64,000 nt of DNA from Bos javanicus (lineage: Eukaryota; Chordata; Mammalia; Artiodactyla; Bovidae). Location of the stretch: positions 310,001 through 374,000 of the forward strand of contig NW_026893692.1 of assembly GCF_032452875.1 (NCBI RefSeq), in the 5' to 3' direction. The notes beneath the pieces were generated by a model. The model did no database searches. It was not told where the DNA came from and saw nothing but the letters and a program-made list of their open reading frames with translations. This document shows positions 11,986 to 25,741 of this stretch, piece by piece. Each line of letters starts with the position of its first letter. Within the stretch, counting starts at the first letter, position 1. The translations under genes and the position numbers were made by a program.

Positions 11986-12855
11986 AGATCACGTGACTGA
12001 GCATGCACTGTTCACGTGGCTGATCATGCACTGATCACGTGACTGATCATGCACTGATCACGTGGCTATCATGCACTGATCACGTGGCTGATCATGCACT
12101 GATCACGTAGCTACCATGCACTGATCACGTGACTGATCATGCACTGATCACGTAATTGATCATGCACTGATCACGTGGCTGATCATGCACTGATCACGTG
12201 GCTGATCATGCACTGATCACGTGACTGATCATGCACTGATCACGTGACTGATCATGCACTGATCACGTGGCTATCATGCACTGATCACGTGGCTGATCAT
12301 GCACTGATCACGTGCCTGATCATGCACTGATCACGTGACTGATCATGCACTGATCACGTGACTGATCATGCACTGATCACGTGGCTATCATGCACTGCTC
12401 ACGTGGCTGATCATGCCATGATCACGCAGCTACCATGTACTGGTCACATGACTGATCATGCACTGATCACGTGACTGATCATGCACTGATCACGTGGCTA
12501 TCATGCACTACTCACGTGGCTGATCATGCAATGATCATGTAGCTACCATGTACAGGTCACGTGAATGATCATACACCCATCAGGTGACTGATCATGCACT
12601 GATCACGTGGCTATCATGCACTGATCACGAGACTGATCATGCACTGATCACGTCTATATCATGCACTGATCACATGACTGCCCATGCACTGATCACGTGG
12701 ATGATCATACACTAATCTTGTGACAGATCATGCACTGATCACGTGGCTGATCATGCACTGATACCGTGACTGAGCATGGACTGATCACATGACTATCATG
12801 TAGTGATCACGTGACTTAATGGCGCTGATCATGTGACTGATCATGCGCTGATCAT
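11986..12855 (+). repeat. Monomer array (870 bp)
   Basis: Clean monomers with GTAGCTACC and GTAATTG markers, then the pre-A series including the rare AATCTTGTGAC variant near 12714. No other content. Confidence 0.88.
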
Positions 12856-13122
12856 GTTTGCTATCATACACTGATCATGTGCCTCTGGAGGCAATAAACA
12901 AAGAGCTGAGTAGGCACGAATCAAACAGTCAGCAGGCAATAATCATGGAACTCAGGTGTGAGGAATCATGCTGCTCAGCTGGCAATAATCAAGCAGCTGA
13001 GCAGGCAGGAATTACGCAGCACAGCTGGCAATTGTCAAGCAGATGACAGGCAGGAATCGTGCAGCTCAGCTGGCAATTGTCAAGCAGATGAGCAGACAGT
13101 AATCACGCAGCTCAGCAGGCCC
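12856..13122 (+). repeat. Class A long cassette 8
   Basis: Long form with CTCAGGTGTGAG and the full set of 45-46 bp doublets, followed by CCAGATCACG. It has the same cassette type and the same array type downstream as the cassette at 2294. Confidence 0.92.
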
Positions 13123-14758
13123 AGATCACGTGACTGAGCATGCACTGTTCACGTGGCTGATCATACACTGATCACGTGATGATCATGCACTGATCACTTG
13201 GATATCATGCACTGATCACGTGGCTGATCATACACTGTTCACGTGTCTGACCATGCACTGATCACGTGGCTGATCATACACTGCTCACGTAACTGATCAT
13301 GCACTGATCACGTGGCTATCATGCACTGATCACGTGGCTGAACATGCACTGTTCACGTGGCTGATCACACACCTGTCACGTGACATATCATGCACTGATC
13401 ACGTGGCACTCATGCACTGATCACGTGGCTGATCATACTCTGCTCACGTAACTCATGCACACATCACGTGGCTATCATGCACTGCTCACGTGGCTCGTCA
13501 TGGAATGATCACGTAGCAACCATATACTGGTCACGTGACTGATCATGCAAAGATCACGTAAATGATCATGCACTGTTCACGTGACTGATCATGTACTGAT
13601 CACGTGACTGATCATGCACTGATCACGTGGCTATCATGCTCTGCTCACGTGGCTGATCATGCAACGATCACGTAGCAACCATGTACTGGTCACGTGACTG
13701 ATCATGCACTGATCACGTAATTGATCCTGCACTGATCACGTGGCTCATCATGCACTGATCACGTGGCTGATCACACATGTATCACGTGACTGATCATGCA
13801 CTGATCACGTGGCTCTCATGCACTGATCACGTGGCTGTCATGCACTGATCACGTGGATATCATGCACTGATCACGTGGCTGATCACACACGTATCACATG
13901 ACTGATCATGCACTGATCACGTGGCTATCATGCACTGATCACGTGGCTATCATGCACTGATCACGTGGCTGATCATGCAATGATCACGTAGCTACCATGT
14001 ACTGGTCACGTGACTGATCATGCACTGATCACGTAATTGATCATGCACTGATCATGTGGCTGATCATGCACTGATCACGTGGCTGATCATACACTGATCA
14101 CGTAACTGATCATGCACTGATCACGTGACTGATCATGCACTGATCACGTGGCTATCATGCACTGATCACTTGGCTGACATACACTGATCACGTGCCTGGT
14201 CATGCACTGATCACGTGGCTGATCATGCACTGATCACGTGACTGATCATGCACTGATCACGTGTCTGATCATGCACTGATCACGTGGCTATCATGCACTG
14301 CTCACGTGGCTGATCATGCCATGATCACGCAGCTACCATGTACTGGTCACATGACTGATCATGCACTGATCACGTGACTGATCATGCAGTGATCACGTGG
14401 CTATCATGCACTACTCACGTGGCTGATCATGCAATGATCATGTAGCTACCATGTACAGGTCACGTGAATGATCATACACCCATCAGGTGACTGATCATGC
14501 ACTGATCACGTGGCTATCATGCACTGATCACGAGACTGATCATGCACTGATCACGTCTATATCATGCACTGATCACATGACTGCCCATGCACTGATCACG
14601 TGGATGATCATACACTAATCTTGTGACAGATCATGCACTGATCACGTGGCTGATCATGCACTGATACCGTGACTGAGCATGGACTGATCACATGACTATC
14701 ATGTAGTGATCACGTGACTTAATGGCGCTGATCATGTGACTGATCATGCGCTGATCAT
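12856..14758 (+). repeat. 1,903-bp tandem duplication, copy 1
   Basis: Cassette starts at 12856, 14759 and 16662 are exactly 1,903 bp apart, twice. This copy contains GATCCTGCACTG near 13726 and CACTTGGCTGACATACAC followed by GTGCCTGGTC near 14166-14200. These rare variants recur at the same offset in copy 2. It contains one long A cassette and one 1,636-bp array and nothing else. Confidence 0.93.
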
Positions 14759-15025
14759 GTTTGCTATCATACACTGATCATGTGCCTCTGGAGGCAATAA
14801 ACAAAGAGCTGAGTAGGCACGAATCAAACAGTCAGCAGGCAATAATCATGGAACTCAGCTGTGAGGAATCATGCTGCTCAGCTGGCAATAATCAAGCAGC
14901 TGAGCAGGCAGGAATTACGCAGCACAGCTGGCAATTGTCAAGCAGATGACAGGCAGGAATCGTGCAGCTCAGCTGGCAATTGTCAAGCAGATGAGCAGAC
15001 AGTAATCACGCAGCTCAGCAGGCCC
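14759..15025 (+). repeat. Class A long cassette 9 (CAGCTG variant)
   Basis: Long form with CTCAGCTGTGAG, the same variant as the cassette at 3770. The cassettes either side (12856 and 16662) have CAGGTG, so this one-base difference separates otherwise near-identical 1,903-bp units. Confidence 0.92.
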
Positions 15026-16661
15026 AGATCACGTGACTGAGCATGCACTGTTCACGTGGCTGATCATACACTGATCACGTGATGATCATGCACTGATCAC
15101 TTGGATATCATGCACTGATCACGTGGCTGATCATACACTGTTCACGTGTCTGACCATGCACTGATCACGTGGCTGATCATACACTGCTCACGTAACTGAT
15201 CATGCACTGATCACGTGGCTATCATGCACTGATCACGTGGCTGAACATGCACTGTTCACGTGGCTGATCACACACCTGTCACGTGACATATCATGCACTG
15301 ATCACGTGGCACTCATGCACTGATCACGTGGCTGATCATACTCTGCTCACGTAACTCATGCACACATCACGTGGCTATCATGCACTGCTCACGTGGCTCG
15401 TCATGGAATGATCACGTAGCAACCATATACTGGTCACGTGACTGATCATGCACAGATCACGTAAATGATCATGCACTGTTCACGTGACTGATCATGTACT
15501 GATCACGTGACTGATCATGCACTGATCACGTGGCTATCATGCTCTGCTCACGTGGCTGATCATGCAACGATCACGTAGCAACCATGTACTGGTCACGTGA
15601 CTGATCATGCACTGATCACGTAATTGATCCTGCACTGATCACGTGGCTCATCATGCACTGATCACGTGGCTGATCACACATGTATCACGTGACTGATCAT
15701 GCACTGATCACGTGGCTCTCATGCACTGATCACGTGGCTGTCATGCACTGATCACGTGGATATCATGCACTGATCACGTGGCTGATCACACACGTATCAC
15801 ATGACTGATCATGCACTGATCACGTGGCTATCATGCACTGATCACGTGGCTATCATGCACTGATCACGTGGCTGATCATGCAATGATCACGTAGCTACCA
15901 TGTACTGGTCACGTGACTGATCATGCACTGATCACGTAATTGATCATGCACTGATCATGTGGCTGATCATGCACTGATCACGTGGCTGATCATACACTGA
16001 TCACATAACTGATCATGCACTGATCACGTGACTGATCATGCACTGATCACGTGGCTATCATGCACTGATCACTTGGCTGACATACACTGATCACGTGCCT
16101 GGTCATGCACTGATCACGTGGCTGATCATGCACTGATCACGTGACTGATCATGCACTGATCACGTGTCTGATCATGCACTGATCACGTGGCTATCATGCA
16201 CTGCTCACGTGGCTGATCATGCCATGATCACGCAGCTACCATGTACTGGTCACATGACTGATCATGCACTGATCACGTGACTGATCATGCAGTGATCACG
16301 TGGCTATCATGCACTACTCACGTGGCTGATCATGCAATGATCATGTAGCTACCATGTACAGGTCACGTGAATGATCATACACCCATCAGGTGACTGATCA
16401 TGCACTGATCACGTGGCTATCATGCACTGATCACGAGACTGATCATGCACTGATCACGTCTATATCATGCACTGATCACATGACTGCCCGTGCACTGATC
16501 ACGTGGATGATCATACACTAATCTTGTGACAGATCATGCACTGATCACGTGGCTGATCATGCACTGATACCGTGACTGAGCATGGACTGATCACATGACT
16601 ATCATGTAGTGATCACGTGACTTAATGGCGCTGATCATGTGACTGATCATGCGCTGATCAT
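14759..16661 (+). repeat. 1,903-bp tandem duplication, copy 2
   Basis: Near-identical to copy 1, sharing GATCCTGCACTG (near 15627) and the CACTTGGCTGACATAC / GCCTGGTC pair (near 16070). Differences seen include CACATAACTG for CACGTAACTG near 16012, a CpG-to-CpA change, and CTGCCCGTGC for CTGCCCATGC near 16489. The low divergence makes this one of the youngest events in the window. Confidence 0.93.
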
Positions 16662-16882
16662 GTTTGCTATCATACACTGATCATGTGCCTCTGGAGGCAA
16701 TAAACAAAGAGCTGAGTAGGCACGAATCAAACAGTCAGCAGGCAATAATCATGGAACTCAGGTGTGAGGAATCATGCTGCTCAGCTGGCAATAATCAAGC
16801 AGCTGAGCAGGCAGGAATTACGCAGCACAGCTGGCAATTGTCAAGCAGATGACAGGCAGGAATCACGCAGCTCAGCAGGCCC
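16662..16882 (+). repeat. Class A short cassette 10 (3-prime doublet lost)
   Basis: About 221 bp. It passes from GATGACAGGCAGGAATC directly into ACGCAGCTCAGCAGG, joining the second doublet to the terminal unit. The deletion is similar to that in the cassette at 6129 but the junction differs (6129 keeps GTGCAGCTC). Confidence 0.9.
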
Positions 16883-18900
16883 AGATCACGTGACTGAGCA
16901 TGCACTGATCACGTGGCTGATCATGCACTGATCACGTGACTGATCATGCACTGATCACGTGGCTGATCATACACTGATCACGTGACTGATCATGCACTGA
17001 TCACGTGGCTATCATGCACTGATCACGTGGCTGATCATGCACTGTTCACGTGGCTGATCACACACTGTCACGTGACATATCATGCACTGATCACGTGGCA
17101 CTCATGCACTGATCACGTGGCTGATCATACTCTGCTCACGTAACTCATGCACACATCACGTGGCTATCATGCACTGCTCACGTGGCTCATGGAATGATCA
17201 CGTAGCTACCATATACTGGTCACGTGACTGATCATGCACTGATCACGTAAATGATCATGCACTGTTCACGTGACTGATCATGCACTGATCACGTGACTGA
17301 TCATGCACTGATCACGTGGCTATCATGCACTGCTCACGTGGCTGATCATGCAACGATCACGTAGCAACCATGTACTGGTCACGTGACTGATCATGCACTG
17401 ATCACGTAATTGATCATGCACTGATCACGTGGCTCATCATGCACTGATCACGTGGCTGATCACACATGTATCACGTGACTGATCATGCACTGATCACGTG
17501 GCTCTCATGCACTGATCACGTGGCTGTCATGCACTGATCACGTGGATATCATGCACTGATCACGTGGCTGATCACACACGTATCACATGACTGATCATGC
17601 ACTGATCACGTGGCTATCATGCACTGATCACGTGGCTGATCATGCAATGATCACGTAGCTACCATGTACTGGTCACGTGACTGATCATGCACTGATCACG
17701 TAATTGATCATGCACTGATCACGTGGCTGATCATGCACTGATCACGTGGCTGATCATGCACTGATCACGTGACTGATCATGCACTGATCACGTGACTGAT
17801 CATGCACTGATCACGTGGCTATCATGCACTGATCACGTGGCTGATCATGCACTGATCACGTGCCTGATCATGCACTGATCACGTGGCTGATCATGCACTG
17901 ATCACGTGACTGATCATGCACTGATCACGTGGCTGATCATGCACTGATCACGTGACTGATCATGCACTGATCACGTGACTGATCATGCACTGATCACGTG
18001 GCTATCATGCACTGATCACGTGGCTGATCATGCATGATCACGCAGCTACATGTACTGGTCACATGACTGATCATGCACTGATCACGTGACTGATCATGCA
18101 CTGATCACGTGGCTATCATGCACTGATCACGTGGCTGATCATGCAATGATCACGTAGCTACCATGTACTGGTCACGTGAATGATCATGCACTGATCACGT
18201 GACTGATCATGCACTGATCACGTGGCTATCATGCACTGATCACGTGACTGATCATGCACTGATCACGTCTATATCATGCACTGATCACGTGACTGATCAT
18301 GCACTGATCACGTGGCTGATCATGCACTGATCACGTGACTGATCATGCACTGATCACGTGGCTGATCATGCACTGATCACGTGACTGATCATGCACTGAT
18401 CACGTGACTGATCATGCACTGATCACGTGGCTATCATGCACTGATCACGTGGCTGATCATGCATGATCACGCAGCTACCATGTACTGGTCACATGACTGA
18501 TCATGCACTGATCACGTGACTGATCATGCACTGATCACGTGGCTATCATGCACTACTCACGTGGCTGATCATGCAATGATCATGTAGCTACCATGTACAG
18601 GTCACGTGAATGATCATACACTGATCAGGTGACTGATCATGCACTGATCACGTGGCTATCATGCACTGATCACGTGACTGATCATGCACTGATCACGTCT
18701 ATATCATGCACTGATCACATGACTGCCCATGCACTGATCACGTGGATGATCATACACTGATCATGTGACAGATCATGCACTGATCACGTGGCTGATCATG
18801 CACTGATACCGTGACTGAGCATGGACTGATCACATGACTATCATGTAGTGATCACGTGACTTAATGGCGCTGATCATGTGACTGATCATGCACTGATCAT

Positions 18901-19122
18901 GTTTGCTATCATACACTGATCATGTGCCTCTGGAGGCAATAAACAAAGAGCTGAGTAGGCACGAATCAAACAGTCAGCAGGCAATAATCATGGAACTCAG
19001 GTGTGAGGAATCATGCTGCTCAGCTGGCAATAATCAAGCAGCTGAGCAGGCAGGAATCGTGCAGCTCAGCTGGCAATTGTCAAGCAGATGAGCAGACAGT
19101 AATCACGCAGCTCAGCAGGCCC
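18901..19122 (+). repeat. Class A short cassette 11
   Basis: Partner of the cassette at 8371, with the same deletion junction and the same CCTGATCACG exit. The preceding marker series reads ACACTGATCATGTGACAG where most copies read ACACTAATCATG. Confidence 0.92.
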
Positions 19123-19453
19123 TGATCACGTGACTGAGCATGCACTGTTCACGTGGCTGATCATACACTGATCACGTGATGATCATGCACTGATCACGTG
19201 GCTATCATGCACTGATCACGTGGCTGATCATACACTCATGCACTGTTCACGTCTATATCATGCACTGATCACGTGACTGATCATGCACTGATCACGTGGC
19301 TGATCATGCACTGATCACGTGACTGATCATGCACTGATCACGTGGCTGATCATGCACTGATCACGTGACTGATCATGCACTGATCACGTGACTATCATGC
19401 ACTGATCACGTGACTTAATGCACTGATCATGTGACTGATCATGCACTGATCAT

Positions 19454-19667
19454 GTTTGCTATCATACACTGATCATGTGCCTCTGGAGGCAATAAACAAA
19501 GAGCTGAGTAGGCACGAATCAAACAGTCAGCAGGCAATAATCATGGAACACAGGTGTGAGGAATCATGCTGCTCAGCTGGCAAATCAAGTAGCTGATCAG
19601 GCAGGAATCGTGCAGCTCAGCTGGCAATTGTCAAGCAGATGAGCAGACAGTAATCACGCAGCTCAGC
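19454..19667 (+). repeat. Damaged class A cassette 12
   Basis: Partner of 8925-9137. It keeps CAATAAACAAAG but has lost two bases in GGCAAATCAAGTAG (normally GGCAATAATCAAG), and it ends early as CAGCTCAGCATGCAC. The frame is broken at a different place from its partner. This is direct evidence that the open frame is not under selection. Confidence 0.88.
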
Positions 19668-20565
19668 ATGCACTGATCACGTGACTGATCATGCACTGTT
19701 CACGTGGCTGATCATGCACTGATCACGTGACTGATCATGCACTGATCACGTGGCTATCATGCACTGATCACGTGGCTGATCATGCACTGATCACGTAGCT
19801 ACCATGCACTGATCACGTGACTGATCATGCACTGATCACGTAATTGATCATGCACTGATCACGTGGCTGATCATGCACTGATCACGTGGCTGATCATGCA
19901 CTGATCACGTGACTGATCATGCACTGATCACGTGACTGATCATGCACTGATCACGTGGCTATCATGCACTGATCACGTGGCTGATCATACACTGATCACG
20001 TGCTGATCATGCACTGATCACGTGGCTGATCATGCACTGATCACGTGACTGATCATGCACTGATCACGTGTCTGATCATGCACTGATCACGTGGCTATCA
20101 TGCACTGCTCACGTGGCTGATCATGCCATGATCACGCAGCTACCATGTACTGGTCACATGACTGATCATGCACTGATCACGTGACTGATCATGCAGTGAT
20201 CACGTGGCTATCATGCACTACTCACGTGGCTGATCATGCAATGATCATGTAGCTACCATGTACAGGTCACGTGAATGATCATACACCCATCAGGTGACTG
20301 ATCATGCACTGATCACGTGGCTATCATGCACTGATCACGAGACTGATCATGCACTGATCACGTCTATATCATGCACTGATCACATGACTGCCCATGCACT
20401 GATCACGTGGATGATCATACACTAATCATGTGACAGATCATGCACTGATCACGTGGCTGATCATGCACTGATACCGTGACTGAGCATGGACTGATCACAT
20501 GACTATCATGTAGTGATCACGTGACTTAATGGCGCTGATCATGTGACTGATCATGCGCTGATCAT

Positions 20566-20787
20566 GTTTGCTATCATACACTGATCATGTGCCTCTGGAG
20601 GCAATAAACAAAGAGCTGAGTAGGCACGAATCAAACAGTCAGCAGGCAATAATCATGGAACTCAGGTGTGAGGAATCATGCTGCTCAGCTGGCAATAATC
20701 AAGCAGCTGAGCAGGCAGGAATCGTGCAGCTCAGCTGGCAATTGTCAAGCAGATGAGCAGACAGTAATCACGCAGCTCAGCAGGCCC
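20566..20787 (+). repeat. Class A short cassette 13
   Basis: Short form with the AATCGTGCAGCTC junction and the CCAGATCACG exit. It belongs to two frameworks: partner of 10039 (10,527 bp upstream) and of 26856 (6,290 bp downstream). Confidence 0.92.
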
Positions 20788-22290
20788 AGATCACGTGACT
20801 GAGCATGCACTGTTCACGTGGCTGATCATACACTGATCACGTGATGATCATGCACTGATCACTTGGATATCATGCACTGATCACGTGGCTGATCATGCAC
20901 TGATCACGTGACTGATCATGCACTGATCACGTGGCTGATCATGCACTGATCACGTGGCTGATCATGCACTGATCACGTGGCTGATCATGCACTGATCACG
21001 TGGCAATCATGCACTGATCACGTGACTGATCATGCACTGATCACGTGGCTATCATGCACTGATCACGTGGCTGATCATGCACTGATCACGTAGCTATCAT
21101 GCACTGATCACGTGACTGATCATGCACTGATCACGTAACTGATCATGCACTGATCACGTGGCTGATCATGCACTGATCACGTGGCTGATCATGCACTGAT
21201 CACGTGACTGATCATGCACTGATCACGTGACTGATCATGCACTGATCACGTGGCTATCATGCACTGATCACGTGGCTGATCATGCACTGATCACGTGACT
21301 GATCATGCACTGATCACGTGGCTGATCATGCACTGATCACGTGACTGATCATGCACTGATCACGTGACTGATCATGCACTGATCACGTGGCTATCATGCA
21401 CTGATCACGTGGCTGATCATGCATGATCACGCAGCTACCATGTACTGATCACGTGACTGATCATGCACTGATCACGTGACTGATCATGCACTGATCACGT
21501 GGCTATCATGCACTGATCACGTGGCTGATCATGCAATGATCACGTAGCTACCATGTACTGGTCACGTGACTGATCATGCACTGATCACGTGACTGATCAT
21601 GCACTGATCACGTGGCTATCATGCACTGATCACGTGACTGATCATGCACTGATCACGTCTATATCATGCACTGATCACGTGACTGATCATGCACTGATCA
21701 CGTGGCTGATCATGCACTGATCACGTGACTGATCATGCACTGATCACGTGGCTGATCATGCACTGATCACGTGACTGATCATGCACTGATCACGTGACTG
21801 ATCATGCACTGATCACGTGGCTATCATGCACTGCTCACGTGGCTGATCATGCATGATCACGCAGCTACCATGTACTGGTCACATGACTGATCATGCACTG
21901 ATCACGTGACTGATCATGCACTGATCACGTGGCTATCATGCACTACTCACGTGGCTGATCATGCAATGATCACGTAGCTACCATGTACAGGTCACGTGAA
22001 TGATCATACACCCATCAGGTGACTGATCATGCACTGATCACGTGGCTATCATGCACTGATCACGTGACTGATCATGCACTGATCACGTCTATATCATGCA
22101 CTGATCACATGACTGCCCATGCACTGATCACGTGGATGATCATACACTAATCTTGTGACAGATCATGCACTGATCACGTGGCTGATCATGCACTGATACC
22201 GTGACTGAGCATGGACTGATCACATGACTATCATGTAGTGATCACGTGACTTAATGGCGCTGATCATGTGACTGATCATGCGCTGATCAT

Positions 22291-22512
22291 GTTTGCTATC
22301 ATACACTGATCATGTGCCTCTGGAGGCAATAAACAAAGAGCTGAGTAGGCACGAATCAAACAGTCAGCAGGCAATAATCATGGAACTCAGGTGTGAGGAA
22401 TCATGCTGCTCAGCTGGCAATAATCAAGCAGCTGAGCAGGCAGGAATCGTGCAGCTCAGCTGGCAATTGTCAAGCAGATGAGCAGACAGTAATCACGCAG
22501 CTCAGCAGGCCC
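22291..22512 (+). repeat. Class A short cassette 14
   Basis: Short form with GGAACTCAGG. The upstream marker series has AATCTTGTGAC. Array lengths on both sides match those of 11764 (1,503 bp upstream in each case), but the cassette base variants do not, pointing to local conversion. Confidence 0.91.
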
Positions 22513-23405
22513 AGATCACGTGACTGAGCATGCACTGTTCACGTGGCTGATCATGCACTGATCACGTGGCTGATCATGCACTGATCACGTGGCTATCATG
22601 CACTGATCACGTGGCTGATCATGCACTGATCACGTAGCTACCATGCACTGATCACGTGACTGATCATGCACTGATCACGTAATTGATCATGCACTGATCA
22701 CGTGGCTGATCATGCACTGATCACGTGGCTGATCATGCACTGATCACGTGACTGATCATGCACTGATCACGTGACTGATCATGCACTGATCACGTGGCTA
22801 TCATGCACTGATCACGTGGCTGATCATACACTGATCACGTGCCTGATCATGCACTGATCACGTGGCTGATCATGCACTGATCACGTGACTGATCATGCAC
22901 TGATCACGTGACTGATCATGCACTGATCACGTGGCTATCATGCACTGCTCACGTGGCTGATCATGCCATGATCACGCAGCTACCATGTACTGGTCACATG
23001 ACTGATCATGCACTGATCACGTGACTGATCATGCACTGATCACGTGGCTATCATGCACTACTCACGTGGCTGATCATGCAATGATCATGTAGCTACCATG
23101 TACAGGTCACGTGAATGATCATACACCCATCAGGTGACTGATCATGCACTGATCACGTGGCTATCATGCACTGATCACGAGACTGATCATGCACTGATCA
23201 CGTCTATATCATGCACTGATCACATGACTGCCCATGCACTGATCACGTGGATGATCATACACTAATCATGTGACAGATCATGCACTGATCACGTGGCTGA
23301 TCATGCACTGATACCGTGACTGAGCATGGACTGATCACATGACTATCATGTAGTGATCACGTGACTTAATGGCGCTGATCATGTGACTGATCATGCGCTG
23401 ATCAT

Positions 23406-23627
23406 GTTTGCTATCATACACTGATCATGTGCCTCTGGAGGCAATAAACAAAGAGCTGAGTAGGCACGAATCAAACAGTCAGCAGGCAATAATCATGGAA
23501 CTCAGGTGTGAGGAATCATGCTGCTCAGCTGGCAATAATCAAGCAGCTGAGCAGGCAGGAATCATGCAGCTCAGCTGGCAATTGTCAAGCAGATGAGCAG
23601 ACAGTAATCACGCAGCTCAGCAGGCCC
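23406..23627 (+). repeat. Class A short cassette 15 (ATCATGCAG variant)
   Basis: Reads GAATCATGCAGCTC where related short copies read GAATCGTGCAGCTC, consistent with CpG decay (CG to CA). The change is shared only with the cassette at 29693, 6,287 bp away. It starts the first canonical A-B unit of the window. Confidence 0.92.
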
Positions 23628-24476
23628 AGATCACGTGACTGAGCATGCACTGATCACGTGGCTGATCATGCACTGATCACGTGATGATCATGCACTGATC
23701 ACGTGGATATCATGCACTGATCACGTGGCTGATCATGCACTGATCACGTGGCTGATCATGCACTGATCACGTGTCTGATCATGCACTGATCACGTGGCTG
23801 ATCATACACTGCTCACGTAACTGATCATGCACTGATCACGTGGCTATCATGCACTGATCACGTGGCTGAACATGCACTGATCACGTGGCTGATCACACAC
23901 CTGTCACGTGACATATCATGCACTGATCACGTGGCACTCATGCACTGATCACGTGGCTGATCATACTCTGATCACGTAACTGATCATGCACACATCACGT
24001 GGCTATCATGCACTGCTCACGTGGCTGTCATGGAATGATCACGTAGCTACCATATACTGGTCACGTGACTGATCATGCACTGATCACGTAAATGATCATG
24101 CACTGATCACGTGACTGATCATGCACTGATCACGTGACTGATCATGCACTGATCACGTGGCTGATCATGCACTGATCACGTGGCTGATCATGCACTGATC
24201 ACGTGGCTGATCATGCACTGATCACGTGGCTGATCATGCACTGATCACGTGGCTATCATGCACTGATCACGTGGCTGATCACACACTGATCACGTGACTG
24301 ATCATGCACTGATCACGTGACTGATCATGCACTGATCACGTGGCTGATCATGCACTGATCACGTGGCTACCATGCACTGATCACATGACTGATCATGCAC
24401 TGATCACATAACTGATCATGCACTGATCACGTGGCTTATCATGCACTGATCATGTGACTGATCATGTGCTGATCAT

Positions 24477-24739
24477 GTTTGGTGTCATACACTGATCATG
24501 TGCCTCTGGAGGCAATGAACAAAGAGCTGAGTAGGCACGAATCAGTCAGCAGGCTATAATCATGGAACTCAGCTCTGAGAAATCATGCTGCTCAGCTGGC
24601 AATAATCAAGTAGCTGAGCAGGCAGGAATTACGCAGCACAGGTGGCAATTGTCAAGCAGATGACAGGCAGGAATCGTGCAGCTCAGCTGGCAATTGTCAA
24701 GCAGATGAGCAGACAGTAATCACGCAGCTCAGCAGGCCC
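24477..24739 (+). repeat. Class B cassette 2
   Basis: Typical B copy: GTTTGGTGTCATAC, GAGGCAATGAAC, GAATCAGTCAGCAGG (4 bp shorter than A), GGCTATAATC, CAGCTCTGAGAAATC, CAAGTAGCTGAG and GCACAGGTGGCAATTG. B copies lack the CAGGTG/CAGCTG site in the first half but gain CAGGTG where A has CAGCTG in the ACGCAGCAC unit. It keeps GGCACGAATC, whereas most B copies read GGCAGGAATC. Confidence 0.92.
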
Positions 24740-24877
24740 TGATCACGTGACTGAGCATGCACTGTTCACGTGGCTGATCACACACTGATCACGTGACTGA
24801 TCATGCACTGATCACGTGACTGATCATGCACTGATCACGTGGCTATCATGCACTGATCACGTGGCTGATCATGCACT

Positions 24878-24930
24878 GATCACGGACTGATCATGCACTG
24901 ATCACGGGCTATCATGCACTGATACATGAC
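24878..24930 (+). repeat. B-downstream marker group, type example
   Basis: Three consecutive modified monomers lie about 400 bp after the B cassette start: CACGGACTG, CACGGGCTATC and GATACATGACTG, all lacking CACGTG. The group recurs at about the same distance after ten of the eleven B cassettes (for example near 31168, 33164, 37516, 42257, 44570, 51692, 54004, 61127 and 63442), sometimes as CACAGGACTG. It is a reliable tag for B-derived arrays. Confidence 0.88.
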
Positions 24931-25741
24931 TGATCATGCACTGATCACGTGGCTGATCATGCACTGATCACGTGACTGATCATGCACTGATCACGTGACT
25001 GATCATGCACTGATCACGTGGCTGATCATGCACTGATCACGTGGCTATCATGCACTGATCACGTGGCTGATCATGCAATGATCACGTAGCTACCATGTAC
25101 TGGTCACGTGACTGATCATGCACTGATCACGTGATGATCATGCACTGATCACGTGGCTGATCATGCACTGATCACGTGACTGATCATGCACTGATCACGT
25201 GACTGATCATGCACTGATCACGTGACTGATCATGCACTGATCACGTGGCTATCATGCACTGATCACGTGGCTGATCATGCACTGATCACGTGGCTGATCA
25301 TGCATGATCACGCAGCTACCATGTACTGATCACATGACTGATCATGCACTGATCACGTGACTGATCATGCACTGATCACGTGGCTATCATGCACTACTCA
25401 CGTGGCTGATCATGCAATGATCATGTAGCTACCATGTACAGGTCACGTGAATGATCATACACCCATCAGGTGACTGATCATGCACTGATCACGTGGCTAT
25501 CATGCACTGATCACGTGACTGATCATGCACTGATCACGTCTATATCATGCACTGATCACATGACTGCCCATGCACTGATCACGTGGATGATCATACACTA
25601 ATCATGTGACAGATCATGCACTGATCACGTGGCTGATCATGCACTGATACCGTGACTGAGCATGGACTGATCACATGACTATCATGTAGTGATCACGTGA
25701 CTTAATGGCGCTGATCATGTGACTGATCATGCACTGATCAT

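Larger units (their letters stand above)
6129..16661 (+). repeat. 10.53-kb macro-repeat, copy 1
   Basis: Cassette starts 6129, 8371, 8925, 10039 and 11764 recur at 16662, 18901, 19454, 20566 and 22291, at offsets of 10,533, 10,530, 10,529, 10,527 and 10,527 bp. Both copies share the damaged cassette, the fusion junction before it and the CTGCCCGTGC / AATCTTGTG variants just upstream of the first cassette. Homology at this offset extends left to at least the GACATACAC marker at 5546 (16079). Confidence 0.9.
16662..23405 (+). repeat. 10.53-kb macro-repeat, copy 2 (partial)
   Basis: Carries the same cassette order as copy 1: short A, short A, damaged A, short A, short A. Register is lost after 22291: the next cassette is a short A at 23406, where copy 1 has a long A at 12856, and the offset shifts to 10,550 bp. 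The copy then grades into the 6.29-kb macro-repeat, so the two macro-repeats overlap as a mosaic. Confidence 0.87.
23406..25741 (+). repeat. Canonical A-B unit (2,336 bp)
   Basis: Short A cassette, 849-bp array, B cassette, 1,002-bp array. This is the four-segment layout I take as the canonical large repeat of the satellite. The array before B carries GTAACTG, GCTGAACATGC, CACACACCTGTCACG, GCACTCATGC and GAATGATCACG markers. The array after B carries the CGGACTG / CGGGCTATC / GATACATG group. Confidence 0.9.
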
